Position numbers and translations under genes: made by a program. The notes beneath the pieces are model-generated. The model was not told where the DNA came from, ran no database searches, and saw only the letters and a list, made by a program, of their open reading frames with translations. Positions 15,838-24,050 of a DNA stretch of 64,000 nucleotides are shown piece by piece (the first letter of the stretch is position 1; every line of letters starts with the position of its first letter). The stretch spans positions 24,072 to 88,071 of the forward strand of contig JADLFX010000013.1 of assembly GCA_020849665.1 (NCBI GenBank), in the 5' to 3' direction. Source of the DNA: Planctomycetota bacterium. Its GTDB lineage: Bacteria; Planctomycetota; UBA1135; UBA2386.

Positions 15838-17976
15838 TCACTGCGCGCCGCCGAGCAGCGTGGTGACGCCGTCGGAGGTGGTCAGGCCGAGCTGGTTGAC
15901 GCCGGGGTCGAGGCACAGGAACTGGCTGTGGAAGCTGGCGCCGATCAGCGCCGGCTGGTTCGGGAACACCAGCGGCAGGGTGGCCTGGCCGGCACCGTTG
16001 GTCGCCAGCCCGAGGCTCACGTCGGGAGAGACGCGCAGGCTGCAGCCCGGCGCGCCGAAGGCGGCGAGGCTCAGCGGCAGGGCCAGGGCATTCCACTGGG
16101 TCTTGGAGGCGCCGACGAACATCGTCACCGGCCTGGCGGCCGGACCGTGGAAGAGGCGATACGTGGCCAGCTGGCCGATGGTCGGATTGCCGACCGTCGA
16201 CTGCACGGGCACGCCACCGCTGCCCTGGCACCCGCTGCCGAAGCTGGTGAACGAACCGAACGTCACGCCCACCCAGGTCTGCAGGGCCGCGCGCACCTCG
16301 TCCCGCAGGACCTCGATGGCGCCCACGCCCACCGCGGCGCTGGCCTGGCCGCCATCGCTGGCGCCGTGGGCGAACGCGCCGGTCACGAAGTTCCGGGACG
16401 AGACCTGGCCCAGCACCACCACGGGCAGGCTCACGTACCCGCCGATGCTGCGGTACTGCTTGCCGTCCACGGTGTACGAGCCGCCCTTGTAGGCGAGCTC
16501 GCAGTTGGCCTTGAACGTGGCGACCATCCCCGCGGGCAGGTTCAGCGCCGCGGCCTCGGCGTCGATCAGGTCGTCGAGCTTGAGCGTGCCGCTGGCCGGG
16601 TACCCGCCCAGCGAGTTGAGCATCAGGTCGTAGAAGTTCTGGCGCTGCACGCCCAGGTAGCCTTGGGCCACCTCTTCGTGCAGGCGGCCGAGGTCGACCA
16701 GGGTGAGCTCGTTCGCGACCGGGCCGCCGCAGCCGATGTGGTGGTTCAGCGCCGTGCCGGTCATCCCCAGGGCCTGGGCGGTCTGGTTCAGGGCCGCCAT
16801 GCCGTACTGGTTGGTGACCCGCATCGTGCGCGTGTTGGAGGAGTTCTCCATCATCTGGCGCAGCACGTCGCGCACGGTCTCGTTCACGAACGGTGCGCCG
16901 CCGGTCGGGCAGGAACCGTTCGTCGAGGTCGCCACGTTCCACACCGCGTCGAGGGAGAGCTGGCCCTGCGACACACGGCGCATGGCGTGCACGTGGTGCA
17001 GGGTCTTCAGCATGCTGGCCGGCTCGAACGACCAGTCGCCGAGCAGCGAGGCCCGCACGCCGCCGCCGACCTGCTTGAGGTACACACCCACGACGCCGTC
17101 CGTGGCGTCCCGCATCAGCTCGCCGACGCGCGCGGTGAGGGCGTTGGCGCTGTTGAGCATGATCCCGGCGTAGCGCGTGACGCCGTTGACCTCGTAGCGC
17201 TCGATGTCGATCAGCCGCGCACCGTTCTGCCTGGCCTTGAACCAGATCTCCGAGAGCGTCTGGCCGTAGTACCACCAGAAGGCCTTGCCCTGGCGCGCCT
17301 GCATCACGACCGCGAAGTTGCCGTTCTCCAGCACCTCCAGGTCGCGCAGGTAGGCGTTGTTGGCCGTCAGCGCGTTGGCGACCGCGGCGGCGCCGATGTT
17401 GCTGTAGACCCACCAGGCGCGCTGGTCCTCGCCCGTGTTGCGCACCATGACGGCGGTGTAGTAGCGGACGCCGTTCACCAGCTCGGTGTCGAGGTCCACG
17501 ATGCGCGCCTGGTGGCTGGAGCAGAAGTCCAGCAGCGCGTTCCAGGTGATGCCGGTCTGGTACCACCAGGCCTTGGCGTTCGCGCCGGTGTTCGACTCCA
17601 TCACGCAGGCGAAGCGGGTCTGGCCGTTCACCTCGTAGCGCTCCAGGTCGGTGAGCCGGGCCTGGTTGCTGCTCACGTACGAGCCCACCTGCTGCAGGGT
17701 GAGGCCGTAGTACCACCACCACGTGCGCGCGAACGAGCCCGAGTTGGGGACCAGGGAGACCGTGAACGGCCCCGCCTGGGCCGGGTCGACCTCCAGGTCG
17801 ACGATCCGGTAGCCGTTGTTCAGCAGGTTGCCGACCTGCTGGGCGTCGAGCCCGGCATAGAGGGCATGCCCGGTCGGGGCGGAGTTCTCCCGGTCGTCCT
17901 GGGCCGGGATGGAGAGGGCGAGGGCGAGAAGGGCGCTGGAGGCCGCCAGCAGGCGGCGGGAAGGTGAGTTGCTCAT
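15838..17976 (-). CDS. Secreted polyglycine-hydrolase-like protein: tandem repeats + class A beta-lactamase-fold domain
   Basis: The 712-residue protein has a signal peptide (LLALALSIPAQ). Residues 38-275 hold five repeats of about 45-48 residues built on RLxDLExYEVNGxTRFAxVM and a WWWYY motif, matching the bacterial tandem repeat found at the N-terminus of fungal polyglycine hydrolases. A serine hydrolase domain follows with S321-M-L-K324 (SxxK) and S379-S-N381 (SxN), the class A beta-lactamase/transpeptidase dyad. The last 135 residues are a C-terminal beta-rich module that recurs in other secreted proteins here. Fungal relatives cut polyglycine linkers of plant chitinases; the bacterial substrate is unknown. 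ATG at 17976 has GAGGA about 10 bases upstream. Confidence 0.85.
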   Translation of the reverse strand: MSNSPSRRLLAASSALLALALSIPAQDDRENSAPTGHALYAGLDAQQVGNLLNNGYRIVDLEVDPAQAGPFTVSLVPNSGSFARTWWWYYGLTLQQVGSYVSSNQARLTDLERYEVNGQTRFACVMESNTGANAKAWWYQTGITWNALLDFCSSHQARIVDLDTELVNGVRYYTAVMVRNTGEDQRAWWVYSNIGAAAVANALTANNAYLRDLEVLENGNFAVVMQARQGKAFWWYYGQTLSEIWFKARQNGARLIDIERYEVNGVTRYAGIMLNSANALTARVGELMRDATDGVVGVYLKQVGGGVRASLLGDWSFEPASMLKTLHHVHAMRRVSQGQLSLDAVWNVATSTNGSCPTGGAPFVNETVRDVLRQMMENSSNTRTMRVTNQYGMAALNQTAQALGMTGTALNHHIGCGGPVANELTLVDLGRLHEEVAQGYLGVQRQNFYDLMLNSLGGYPASGTLKLDDLIDAEAAALNLPAGMVATFKANCELAYKGGSYTVDGKQYRSIGGYVSLPVVVLGQVSSRNFVTGAFAHGASDGGQASAAVGVGAIEVLRDEVRAALQTWVGVTFGSFTSFGSGCQGSGGVPVQSTVGNPTIGQLATYRLFHGPAARPVTMFVGASKTQWNALALPLSLAAFGAPGCSLRVSPDVSLGLATNGAGQATLPLVFPNQPALIGASFHSQFLCLDPGVNQLGLTTSDGVTTLLGGAQ

Positions 17977-18067
17977 GATTCTGGGTTCCTCGAACATGGG
18001 TTCGCCGGGCACCAGCGCCGGCCCGGGCCGGATCCCGGTACCGAAACCCAGGAATCCGCGAGGTGCG

Positions 18068-20575
18068 ATGGCAGCCCCCCACCCCCCTGACCGCGAGGCC
18101 GAGATCCTGGCGCTGCTGCGGCAGGCCCTCGACCGCATGGAGTCGGGGCACCCTGTGGACCTGGAGGAGCTGTGCCGCGGGCGGCCGGATCTGGCGGCCC
18201 CGGTGGCGGAGGCGCTGCAACTGCACGGCGGGCTGCGAGGGCTGACCCGGCGGGCCCAGCGGGTCGACCCGCGCACGGGCACCCTGCTCGCCGGGCGCTA
18301 CCGGCTGGGCGCGCGGCTCGGGCAGGGCGCCATGGGCGTGGTCTACGAGGCGGAGGACCAGGAGCTGCGCCGCCCGGTGGCAGTGAAGCTCTTCTCCCCC
18401 GCATTGCTGGGCGACGCGGTCGCGGAGCAGCGCTTCCTGCGCGAGGCGGAGATCCTGGCGAGCCTGCACCACCCGCACGTGGTGACCGTGTTCGACCGCG
18501 GCCACGACGGCGACCAGCTCTTCCTGGTGACCGAGCTGCTGGTGGGCGCGCCGCTCGCCGCCCTGGCGGACGTCCTGCGCGAGGGGCCGGCGGCGTGGCC
18601 CGCGGCGCTGCGCGAGCTGCCGCCGCCGGAGGCCAGCCCCCTGCGCCTCGCGGTGCGCTGGTGCGCCGAGCTGGCCGCGGGCCTGGGCGCGGCCCATGCG
18701 GCGGGCGTGTACCACCGCGACGTGAAGCCGGGCAACGTGTTCGTGTGCCGCGACCACCGCGCGGTGCTGCTCGACTTCGGCATCGCCGCGCGCCACGGCG
18801 AGGCGACGCTGACCGCGGCCTCGACGACGCTCGGCACGCCGTTCTACATGGCGCCCGAGCAGGCCGGGGGACGCGAACGGCGCGCCGCGTCGGTGGACGT
18901 CTACGGCCTCTGCGCGACCCTCTACCACCTGCTCGCCGGCCGGCCGCCCTACGTCGGCGATGCCGCCGCGGTGCTGGCGCGCCTGCAGCGCGAGGATCCG
19001 GCGCCGCTGCGCCGGCTCCGCCCCGACCTGCCACGCGACCTGTGCGCGATCGTCGAGCGAGGCATGGAGCGCGATCCCGCGCGGCGCTACGCCACCTGCG
19101 CGGGGCTCGAGGCCGACCTGCGTGCCTTCCTCGAGCACCGGCCGGTGGTCGCGCGGCCGATCGGCCGCCTCGGGCGCGCCGCACGGCGCGTGCGCCGGGC
19201 CCCCGCGGCCAGCGCCGCGGTGGCGCTCGCCGTGCTGGCGGTCCTGCTCCTCGTGGTGGTCGTGCCCCTGCATCGCGCCTGGCAGGCGCAGCGCGTGCGC
19301 GTGGCGGTGGCGGACCTCGACGCGCGGATCCCGCCACTCCTCGGCTTCGAGGGCACCGCGGCGCAGCGGGCCCGCATCCCGGCGGAGGAGCAGGCGCAGC
19401 ACCTCGAACTCCTCGACCGGATCCTCGCCCTGGACCCCGCCCACGGACTCGCGCGGATCCTGCGCGGGGCGGTCCACGCCGACCGCGGTGCCGGTCCGCT
19501 CGCGGCCGGCGACACGGCGGCGCTGGCCGCCGATCCGCCGGATCCGTTCCTCGCCGCACTGTCCACGCGCCTCGCGTCGCGACCCTCCCCCGGCGGCGTC
19601 GCGGGACTCCCCGAGCCAGCCTCGCTGCCGGCCCGCTGTGCCGCAGCGGCCGTGCTCCTGCGCGAGCGCGGCGAGGGCTTCGCCGCCGCGGCGCTGCGCC
19701 TGCTGGAGCCGGTGCGCGACGCACCCCTGGCGCGCGAGGTGCGCATCGTGGCGCTGCTCGCGCACGGCGAGCGCGGCGGCGGCACACCCGCGTTCGAAGA
19801 GGTCCTCGACGAGGTCCGGACCCTGCGCGCGCGCCATGGCAACGACACCGCGCGCTGGCTCGCCGCCGAGGGCACCGCCCTGCTGGTCCTGCGCCGGCAT
19901 CAGGAGGCGGTGGCGCCGCTGGCCGCGGCGGACCGCCTCGCGCCCGGGCGCCATGGCACACTCACCAACCTGGGCGTGGCCTACCGGCGCATGAACCGCC
20001 TCGACGACGCGCGCCGCGTCCTCGAGGCCGCGGCACGGATCCGCCCCTGGCAGACCAACACCACGGTCACGCTCGCCCAGGTGCACGCGGATGCCGGCCG
20101 CTTCGCGGACGCGCTGGCCGTGGCGGCCGCCCTGCCCGACTCCGGCGACGAGGCACGCCAGCGCTTCGACCTGGTCGGCACGCTGCTGCTGCGCCGCGCC
20201 CTGCAGGAGTTCCAGGACAGCGAGCGTGGCGTCGCGGTCGCCACCGCTGCGGAGGCGCTCGGCCTCCTGGAGCGGGCGCTGGAAGTGCCGGGGCCGGGCC
20301 GGGCGCGGATCGCCTTGCGGGCGGAGATCGCGCGCGCCCTGCGCGACGGCACGCGGAGTCTCGCCACGGCGCGCTTCCTGGACTTCCTGCGCGAGGACCC
20401 CGCCAACCCCTACCAGATCGCCAACCTCGCGACCGTGCTCCCCGACGCAGCCCTCGATGCCGAGGGCACCACCGCGCTGCGGACCTACCTGCGCGCCCTG
20501 GCCGAGACGCTCGCCCCGGGCGATGCGGCGTTCCGCGAGCGCCAGGCCCGCCTGCGCTCGACCGAGCGGCGTTGA
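18068..20575 (+). CDS. Receptor-type Ser/Thr protein kinase with extracytoplasmic TPR domain
   Basis: The 835-residue protein begins with a short helical domain (1-60) common in planctomycete kinases, then a Hanks kinase: G-rich loop LGQGAMG at 84-90, Lys107 in VAVK, HRDVKPGN at 216-223 with catalytic Asp218, DFG at 236-238 and APE at 262-264. All catalytic residues are intact. One membrane helix lies at about 381-400, and the outer part has TPR-like helices, for example LGVAYRRMNRLDDARRVLEA. It would sense or scaffold outside and phosphorylate inside. ATG at 18068 follows GAGGTG. It is divergent from the polyglycine-hydrolase-like gene, with 91 bases between starts, and an ECF sigma factor follows one gene later, as in planctomycete kinase-sigma clusters. 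Confidence 0.93.
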   Translation: MAAPHPPDREAEILALLRQALDRMESGHPVDLEELCRGRPDLAAPVAEALQLHGGLRGLTRRAQRVDPRTGTLLAGRYRLGARLGQGAMGVVYEAEDQELRRPVAVKLFSPALLGDAVAEQRFLREAEILASLHHPHVVTVFDRGHDGDQLFLVTELLVGAPLAALADVLREGPAAWPAALRELPPPEASPLRLAVRWCAELAAGLGAAHAAGVYHRDVKPGNVFVCRDHRAVLLDFGIAARHGEATLTAASTTLGTPFYMAPEQAGGRERRAASVDVYGLCATLYHLLAGRPPYVGDAAAVLARLQREDPAPLRRLRPDLPRDLCAIVERGMERDPARRYATCAGLEADLRAFLEHRPVVARPIGRLGRAARRVRRAPAASAAVALAVLAVLLLVVVVPLHRAWQAQRVRVAVADLDARIPPLLGFEGTAAQRARIPAEEQAQHLELLDRILALDPAHGLARILRGAVHADRGAGPLAAGDTAALAADPPDPFLAALSTRLASRPSPGGVAGLPEPASLPARCAAAAVLLRERGEGFAAAALRLLEPVRDAPLAREVRIVALLAHGERGGGTPAFEEVLDEVRTLRARHGNDTARWLAAEGTALLVLRRHQEAVAPLAAADRLAPGRHGTLTNLGVAYRRMNRLDDARRVLEAAARIRPWQTNTTVTLAQVHADAGRFADALAVAAALPDSGDEARQRFDLVGTLLLRRALQEFQDSERGVAVATAAEALGLLERALEVPGPGRARIALRAEIARALRDGTRSLATARFLDFLREDPANPYQIANLATVLPDAALDAEGTTALRTYLRALAETLAPGDAAFRERQARLRSTERR

Positions 20576-20671
20576 CCGGGACCGTGCCGCGCGGGAAGCG
20601 TGCGGATTCCCCGATTCCCCACAGGGATCCGGTCTGCGACTACGCTCGTGGCGAGCATGCGAACCCGCGCC

Positions 20672-22093
20672 ATGAAACCCACCCTCCTCGCCCTCCTCGC
20701 CCCGGCCGCCGGGCTGGCCGCGCAGTGTCCGACCTCGGAAGGCACGTTCCTGGGCGCCCCCGTCGCGCTCTCGCTGAGCAGCGCGGGCCCCGGCACGCTC
20801 ACCGCGTCCCGGGTCTACGGCAAGCGCGTCGGATTCCACGCCGTCGCCCCCGGCACGGCGGCGTTCGCGAACGGATTCCACTTCGACCTGCACGCGATCC
20901 TCTCCGCCTGCACCTCCACCCCGCCGCCGGACGTCGATGCGTTCAGCGTGGGGCTCGACTGGATCCTCGCCGACAACGCCACCGGCAAGGTGCAGGTGCC
21001 CGCGAATCGCTGGGGCGCCCTGACCTTCTCGGTGTCGCTCGCCACCCAGGGGCGCGCCGGCGGCGCGATCCGCGCCGAGCAAGCCCGTGCCGACGGCGCG
21101 GCTGCCGACGTGTTCTCGTTCTTCCTGCCCGGCAGCGCGATCCCCGCGGAGCTGGTCGGGCGCACCCAGCGCGCTGTGGACAGCGAGGAGATCGACCTCG
21201 GCCTCGGCCGCGATCGCCGCGACCTCGACGGCCTCGACCTGATCGTGCCGCTCTTCGGCCTCGAGCCCGGGATGCTGAGCCTCCTCGGCCACGAGCCGCG
21301 GCTCTTCTTCTCGGTCGCGGCGGCGAGCCTCGACCAGTGTCCGGCGACCTGGTTCGGCAGCGGCCCGAAAAGCGCCGCCACGATCCTCGAGGTGCGCTGG
21401 AACGCGGCGACCGGCGCGTGGACCTGCCCGCAGGTGTTCCTGCGCTACGACGCGCTCGGCCTGAAGGTCGAGGAGGACGTCGACGCGCTGGCCATCGACC
21501 TCGCGCAGCAGCGAGTGCTCTTCTCCACGAAGACCCCGACGCGCAACCCGATCCTGTTCCTCTACTACGGCACCGACGCGGCCCAGCCGCTGCCCTACAC
21601 GGATGTCGACGACGTGCCGATCTCGACCAAGATCGGCCTGCTCGAGACCGACGACGTCGACGCGATCTGCGCGCTGGATCCCTCGATCCGCGGCGGCCCC
21701 GGCGGCGCCAACCCCCAGTACTTCGCGTTCGCCACGCCCGCCGCGACCGCGATCGTGCCGCCCACCGCCGGGCTCTCCGCCAGCGCGTTCCGCGAGTACG
21801 TCGGCGGGCAGCCGGCGATCCGGACCTTCGTGGCCGGCTGGCCCAAGACCGGAGCCGGACCCGGGGTCGGCGCGCTCTTCCTCACCCTGCCGGGCGGCTT
21901 CAACCCCATCGTCGGGCTCGGCCAGAAGGCGCGGAACCCCATGCCCGCCTTCTGCGGCGACCCGCTCACGCTCGCCCTGCCGGTGCCCGCCGACGTGACC
22001 CTCAAGGGCGCCGCGGTCTACCTGCGCTGGGCGGTGGCCGACCAGGCCCTCACCACGCTCGGGGAGGCCCACCCGCTCCAGGTCCGCCTGTGA
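20672..22093 (+). CDS. Secreted protein of unknown function with a beta-rich C-terminus
   Basis: The 473-residue protein has a signal peptide (MKPTLLALLAPAAGLAA, cut before QC). The body has repeated beta-type segments and acidic stretches (EEDVDALAIDL, DVDDVPISTK, DDVDAIC), compatible with a calcium-binding or propeller-like fold, but I recognise no family. The last 45 residues (LTLALPVPADVTLKGAAVY and beyond) look like the end of the module seen in the polyglycine-hydrolase-like protein and the CHRD protein. An alternative ATG lies at 20657. The stop overlaps the sigma factor GTG by 4 bases, so the two are probably translated together; that makes this protein a candidate target or partner of the sigma factor, as inference. 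Confidence 0.6.
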   Translation: MKPTLLALLAPAAGLAAQCPTSEGTFLGAPVALSLSSAGPGTLTASRVYGKRVGFHAVAPGTAAFANGFHFDLHAILSACTSTPPPDVDAFSVGLDWILADNATGKVQVPANRWGALTFSVSLATQGRAGGAIRAEQARADGAAADVFSFFLPGSAIPAELVGRTQRAVDSEEIDLGLGRDRRDLDGLDLIVPLFGLEPGMLSLLGHEPRLFFSVAAASLDQCPATWFGSGPKSAATILEVRWNAATGAWTCPQVFLRYDALGLKVEEDVDALAIDLAQQRVLFSTKTPTRNPILFLYYGTDAAQPLPYTDVDDVPISTKIGLLETDDVDAICALDPSIRGGPGGANPQYFAFATPAATAIVPPTAGLSASAFREYVGGQPAIRTFVAGWPKTGAGPGVGALFLTLPGGFNPIVGLGQKARNPMPAFCGDPLTLALPVPADVTLKGAAVYLRWAVADQALTTLGEAHPLQVRL

Positions 22094-22722
22094 ACGACGC
22101 CGGGTGGCAGGCGCGCGTGCGCGCGGCGGCCGCCGGTGACGCCGCGGCACAGACCGCGCTGGTGGACGAGTTCTACGACCCCGTGCAGCGGCTCGTGCAC
22201 CAGCGCCTGCAGCTCGACTTCCGGCGCCGCCACCCGTGGATCCTGCCGCTCTTCAGCACGCGCGACGTCGTGCACGACGTGCTGGTCGACGCCATCCGCC
22301 GCCTGGACTGCACCGACTTCCCCGAGCCGGGGGCGTTCGCCGCCTATCTGGCCACCGTGGTGCGCCATCATCTGCTCGACCTGGTCCGCTTCCACGAGGC
22401 AGAGCGTCGCGACGCGCGGCGCAACCGCACCGAGGACCCCGGGCAGACCTCGGCCGGGGAGCGCACCCCCGGCGCGGAACCGTCCCCGGAGCTGAGCGCC
22501 GCGCTGCGCGAGCGGGCCGCGCTCCTGCGCGCCGCCATGGCCGAGCTGGGCCAGCGCCAGGCCACGCTGCTGGAGCTGCGCATGGTCGAGGAGCAGAGCT
22601 TCCCGGAGATCGCCCGGGCCCTGGGCTACGCCTCCGAGGACACGGCGCGCCAGGCATTCCTCGACGCCCAGGCCCGCCTGCTGCTCAAGCTGCGCACGCG
22701 CGGGCTGCGCCCGGAGCCCTAG
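22090..22722 (+). CDS. ECF sigma-70-family RNA polymerase sigma factor (divergent)
   Basis: The 210-residue protein has sigma region 2 features in the first half (VDEFYDPVQRLVHQRL, RDVVHDVLVDAIRRL, AYLATVVRHHLLDLVRFHEAERR) and a region 4 helix-turn-helix near the end (LLELRMVEEQSFPEIARALGY and DTARQAFLDAQARL). It is longer in region 2 than typical ECF factors, with an insert of aromatic and charged residues (DFRRRHPWILPLF). It belongs to the planctomycete-type ECF groups linked to Ser/Thr kinases, two of which are within this window. No anti-sigma factor is visible; regulation by the kinase at 18068 is plausible but inferred. GTG start overlaps the preceding stop. Confidence 0.88.
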   Translation: MNDAGWQARVRAAAAGDAAAQTALVDEFYDPVQRLVHQRLQLDFRRRHPWILPLFSTRDVVHDVLVDAIRRLDCTDFPEPGAFAAYLATVVRHHLLDLVRFHEAERRDARRNRTEDPGQTSAGERTPGAEPSPELSAALRERAALLRAAMAELGQRQATLLELRMVEEQSFPEIARALGYASEDTARQAFLDAQARLLLKLRTRGLRPEP

Positions 22723-22732
22723 CGCCGCGTGC

Positions 22733-23911
22733 TCAGCGCGCCAGCGGCAGCGAGAGCTCCTGCATGCACCGGGCGCGGACCCGCGCCATCACCGGCCCCG
22801 CGGTCCCGGTGTTGAACGCGCCCAGGGCGCCGGTTCCCGACGCCATGTGCAGGTAGAAGAAGGACACGAAGTCGCGCTGGCCGCCGGTGTGGGTCAGGAA
22901 GCGCTGGCCGCCGACCTCCTGGACGAAGAGCGTGAGACCCATGTGGTTGCGACCGCTCGGATCCGTGGGCACGGCCGGTTCCCCCATCTCGGCCACCGAC
23001 GCGCGCGCCAACACTCCGGCGGCGTCGGAACCGGGTTCCACCGCGCCGAGGAGGAAGGAGACGTAGCGCGCCATGTCGCCGAGCGGCGCGTTCAGGCCAC
23101 CGTTGCTGACGGTGATCCCGGTGTCGAACTCCGGCCCGTGATCGACCACGGTGCCGTCCCTCACGCCGTAGCTGTGCGAACGGTGCCGCTGCAGGTGGTA
23201 CGGGGTGGAGTCGAAGTAGCTGCGGTGCATGCCGAGCGGCCGCAGGACGTTCTTCTCCATGTAGACCTCGTAGTCCTCCCCCGTCAGCGTCTCGATCGCG
23301 CGGCCCAGGAAGACGATGCCCGGGTTCGAGTACGAGTAGCGCGTCCCCGGCACGAACTCGAGCTCGGTGTACGGCATCATCGCCACGAGCTGCTCCCAGC
23401 GCGTGGGCTCGTGCGGATGCCACGCCTTGCCGCCCCAGGGCCAGGTCGACGGGCGGAAGCCGCCGGAATGGCTGAGCAGGTGCCGGATGGTGACCGCGCC
23501 GATCTTGGCGAACGGGTCGTGCACCGCGCGCAGCTCGGGCACGAGCTCGACGATCGGCTGGTCCAGGCGGAGGCGGCCGCGGTCGCGCAGCTGCAGCACC
23601 GCGACACCCGTGAGGGTCTTGGTGCAGCTCGCCCAGTGGAAGATCGTGTCGGCGTCGACGACCCGGCCGCGGGCCCGATCGGCGAGGCCGTGGGTGGCGA
23701 ACCCGTGGACATGCGCGCCACGCACGAACCAGAGGCTCGCCCCCACCACCCCCGCCTCCTGGCATGCGCGGCGGAATCCCGCGGCGACCTCCCGCCACGC
23801 GGACTCGAACGCGACCTCGCGCTGCGGCCGGGTGGCGGCCGCGCCGTCCTGCGCCGCCAGGGCGGCACCACCCACGAGCACCCACGCGAGCACCGGCAGC
23901 CGTCCGACCAT
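22733..23911 (-). CDS. Secreted beta-lactamase-family serine hydrolase
   Basis: The 392-residue protein has a signal peptide (LPVLAWVLVGGAALAAQ) and the class C-like catalytic set: S95-C-T-K98 in HWASCTKTLTG and Y194-S-N196 in YSYSNPG, followed by HTGG-type third motif material (FLTHTGGQRDFV). The family includes D-aminopeptidases, esterases and penicillin-binding relatives; the substrate is not clear. It converges with the sigma factor (10 bases between the ends) and is divergent from the E1 gene, with 139 bases between starts. Confidence 0.88.
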   Translation of the reverse strand: MVGRLPVLAWVLVGGAALAAQDGAAATRPQREVAFESAWREVAAGFRRACQEAGVVGASLWFVRGAHVHGFATHGLADRARGRVVDADTIFHWASCTKTLTGVAVLQLRDRGRLRLDQPIVELVPELRAVHDPFAKIGAVTIRHLLSHSGGFRPSTWPWGGKAWHPHEPTRWEQLVAMMPYTELEFVPGTRYSYSNPGIVFLGRAIETLTGEDYEVYMEKNVLRPLGMHRSYFDSTPYHLQRHRSHSYGVRDGTVVDHGPEFDTGITVSNGGLNAPLGDMARYVSFLLGAVEPGSDAAGVLARASVAEMGEPAVPTDPSGRNHMGLTLFVQEVGGQRFLTHTGGQRDFVSFFYLHMASGTGALGAFNTGTAGPVMARVRARCMQELSLPLAR

Positions 23912-23966
23912 GGCGCGAGTCTAGCCGGCCTGCCGGGGCGCCCCGGCCCCGCCCCCCGGCGCCCTT

Positions 23967-24015
23967 GGCAACGGCGCCTGGGCACGGGAAACACGGCCCC
24001 GCCCGCTCCGTTGCC
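23967..24015. promoter_or_regulatory. Inverted repeat between divergent genes
   Basis: GGCAACGG at 23967-23974 and CCGTTGCC at 24008-24015 form 8-base inverted arms 33 bases apart, between the serine hydrolase and E1 starts. It could be a paired operator or nothing; the length is not decisive. Confidence 0.25.
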
Positions 24016-24050
24016 GAAACACCCCCGGGCGAACCCGCGAGCCACCTCGA

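Noticed and set aside
15722..22150. A 2142-codon minus-strand open frame spanning tRNA-Ala-side DNA, the polyglycine-hydrolase gene and the kinase gene.
   Set aside because: It is out of frame with or opposite to the real genes; protein is low complexity Arg/Gly/Ala and runs through several unrelated genes.
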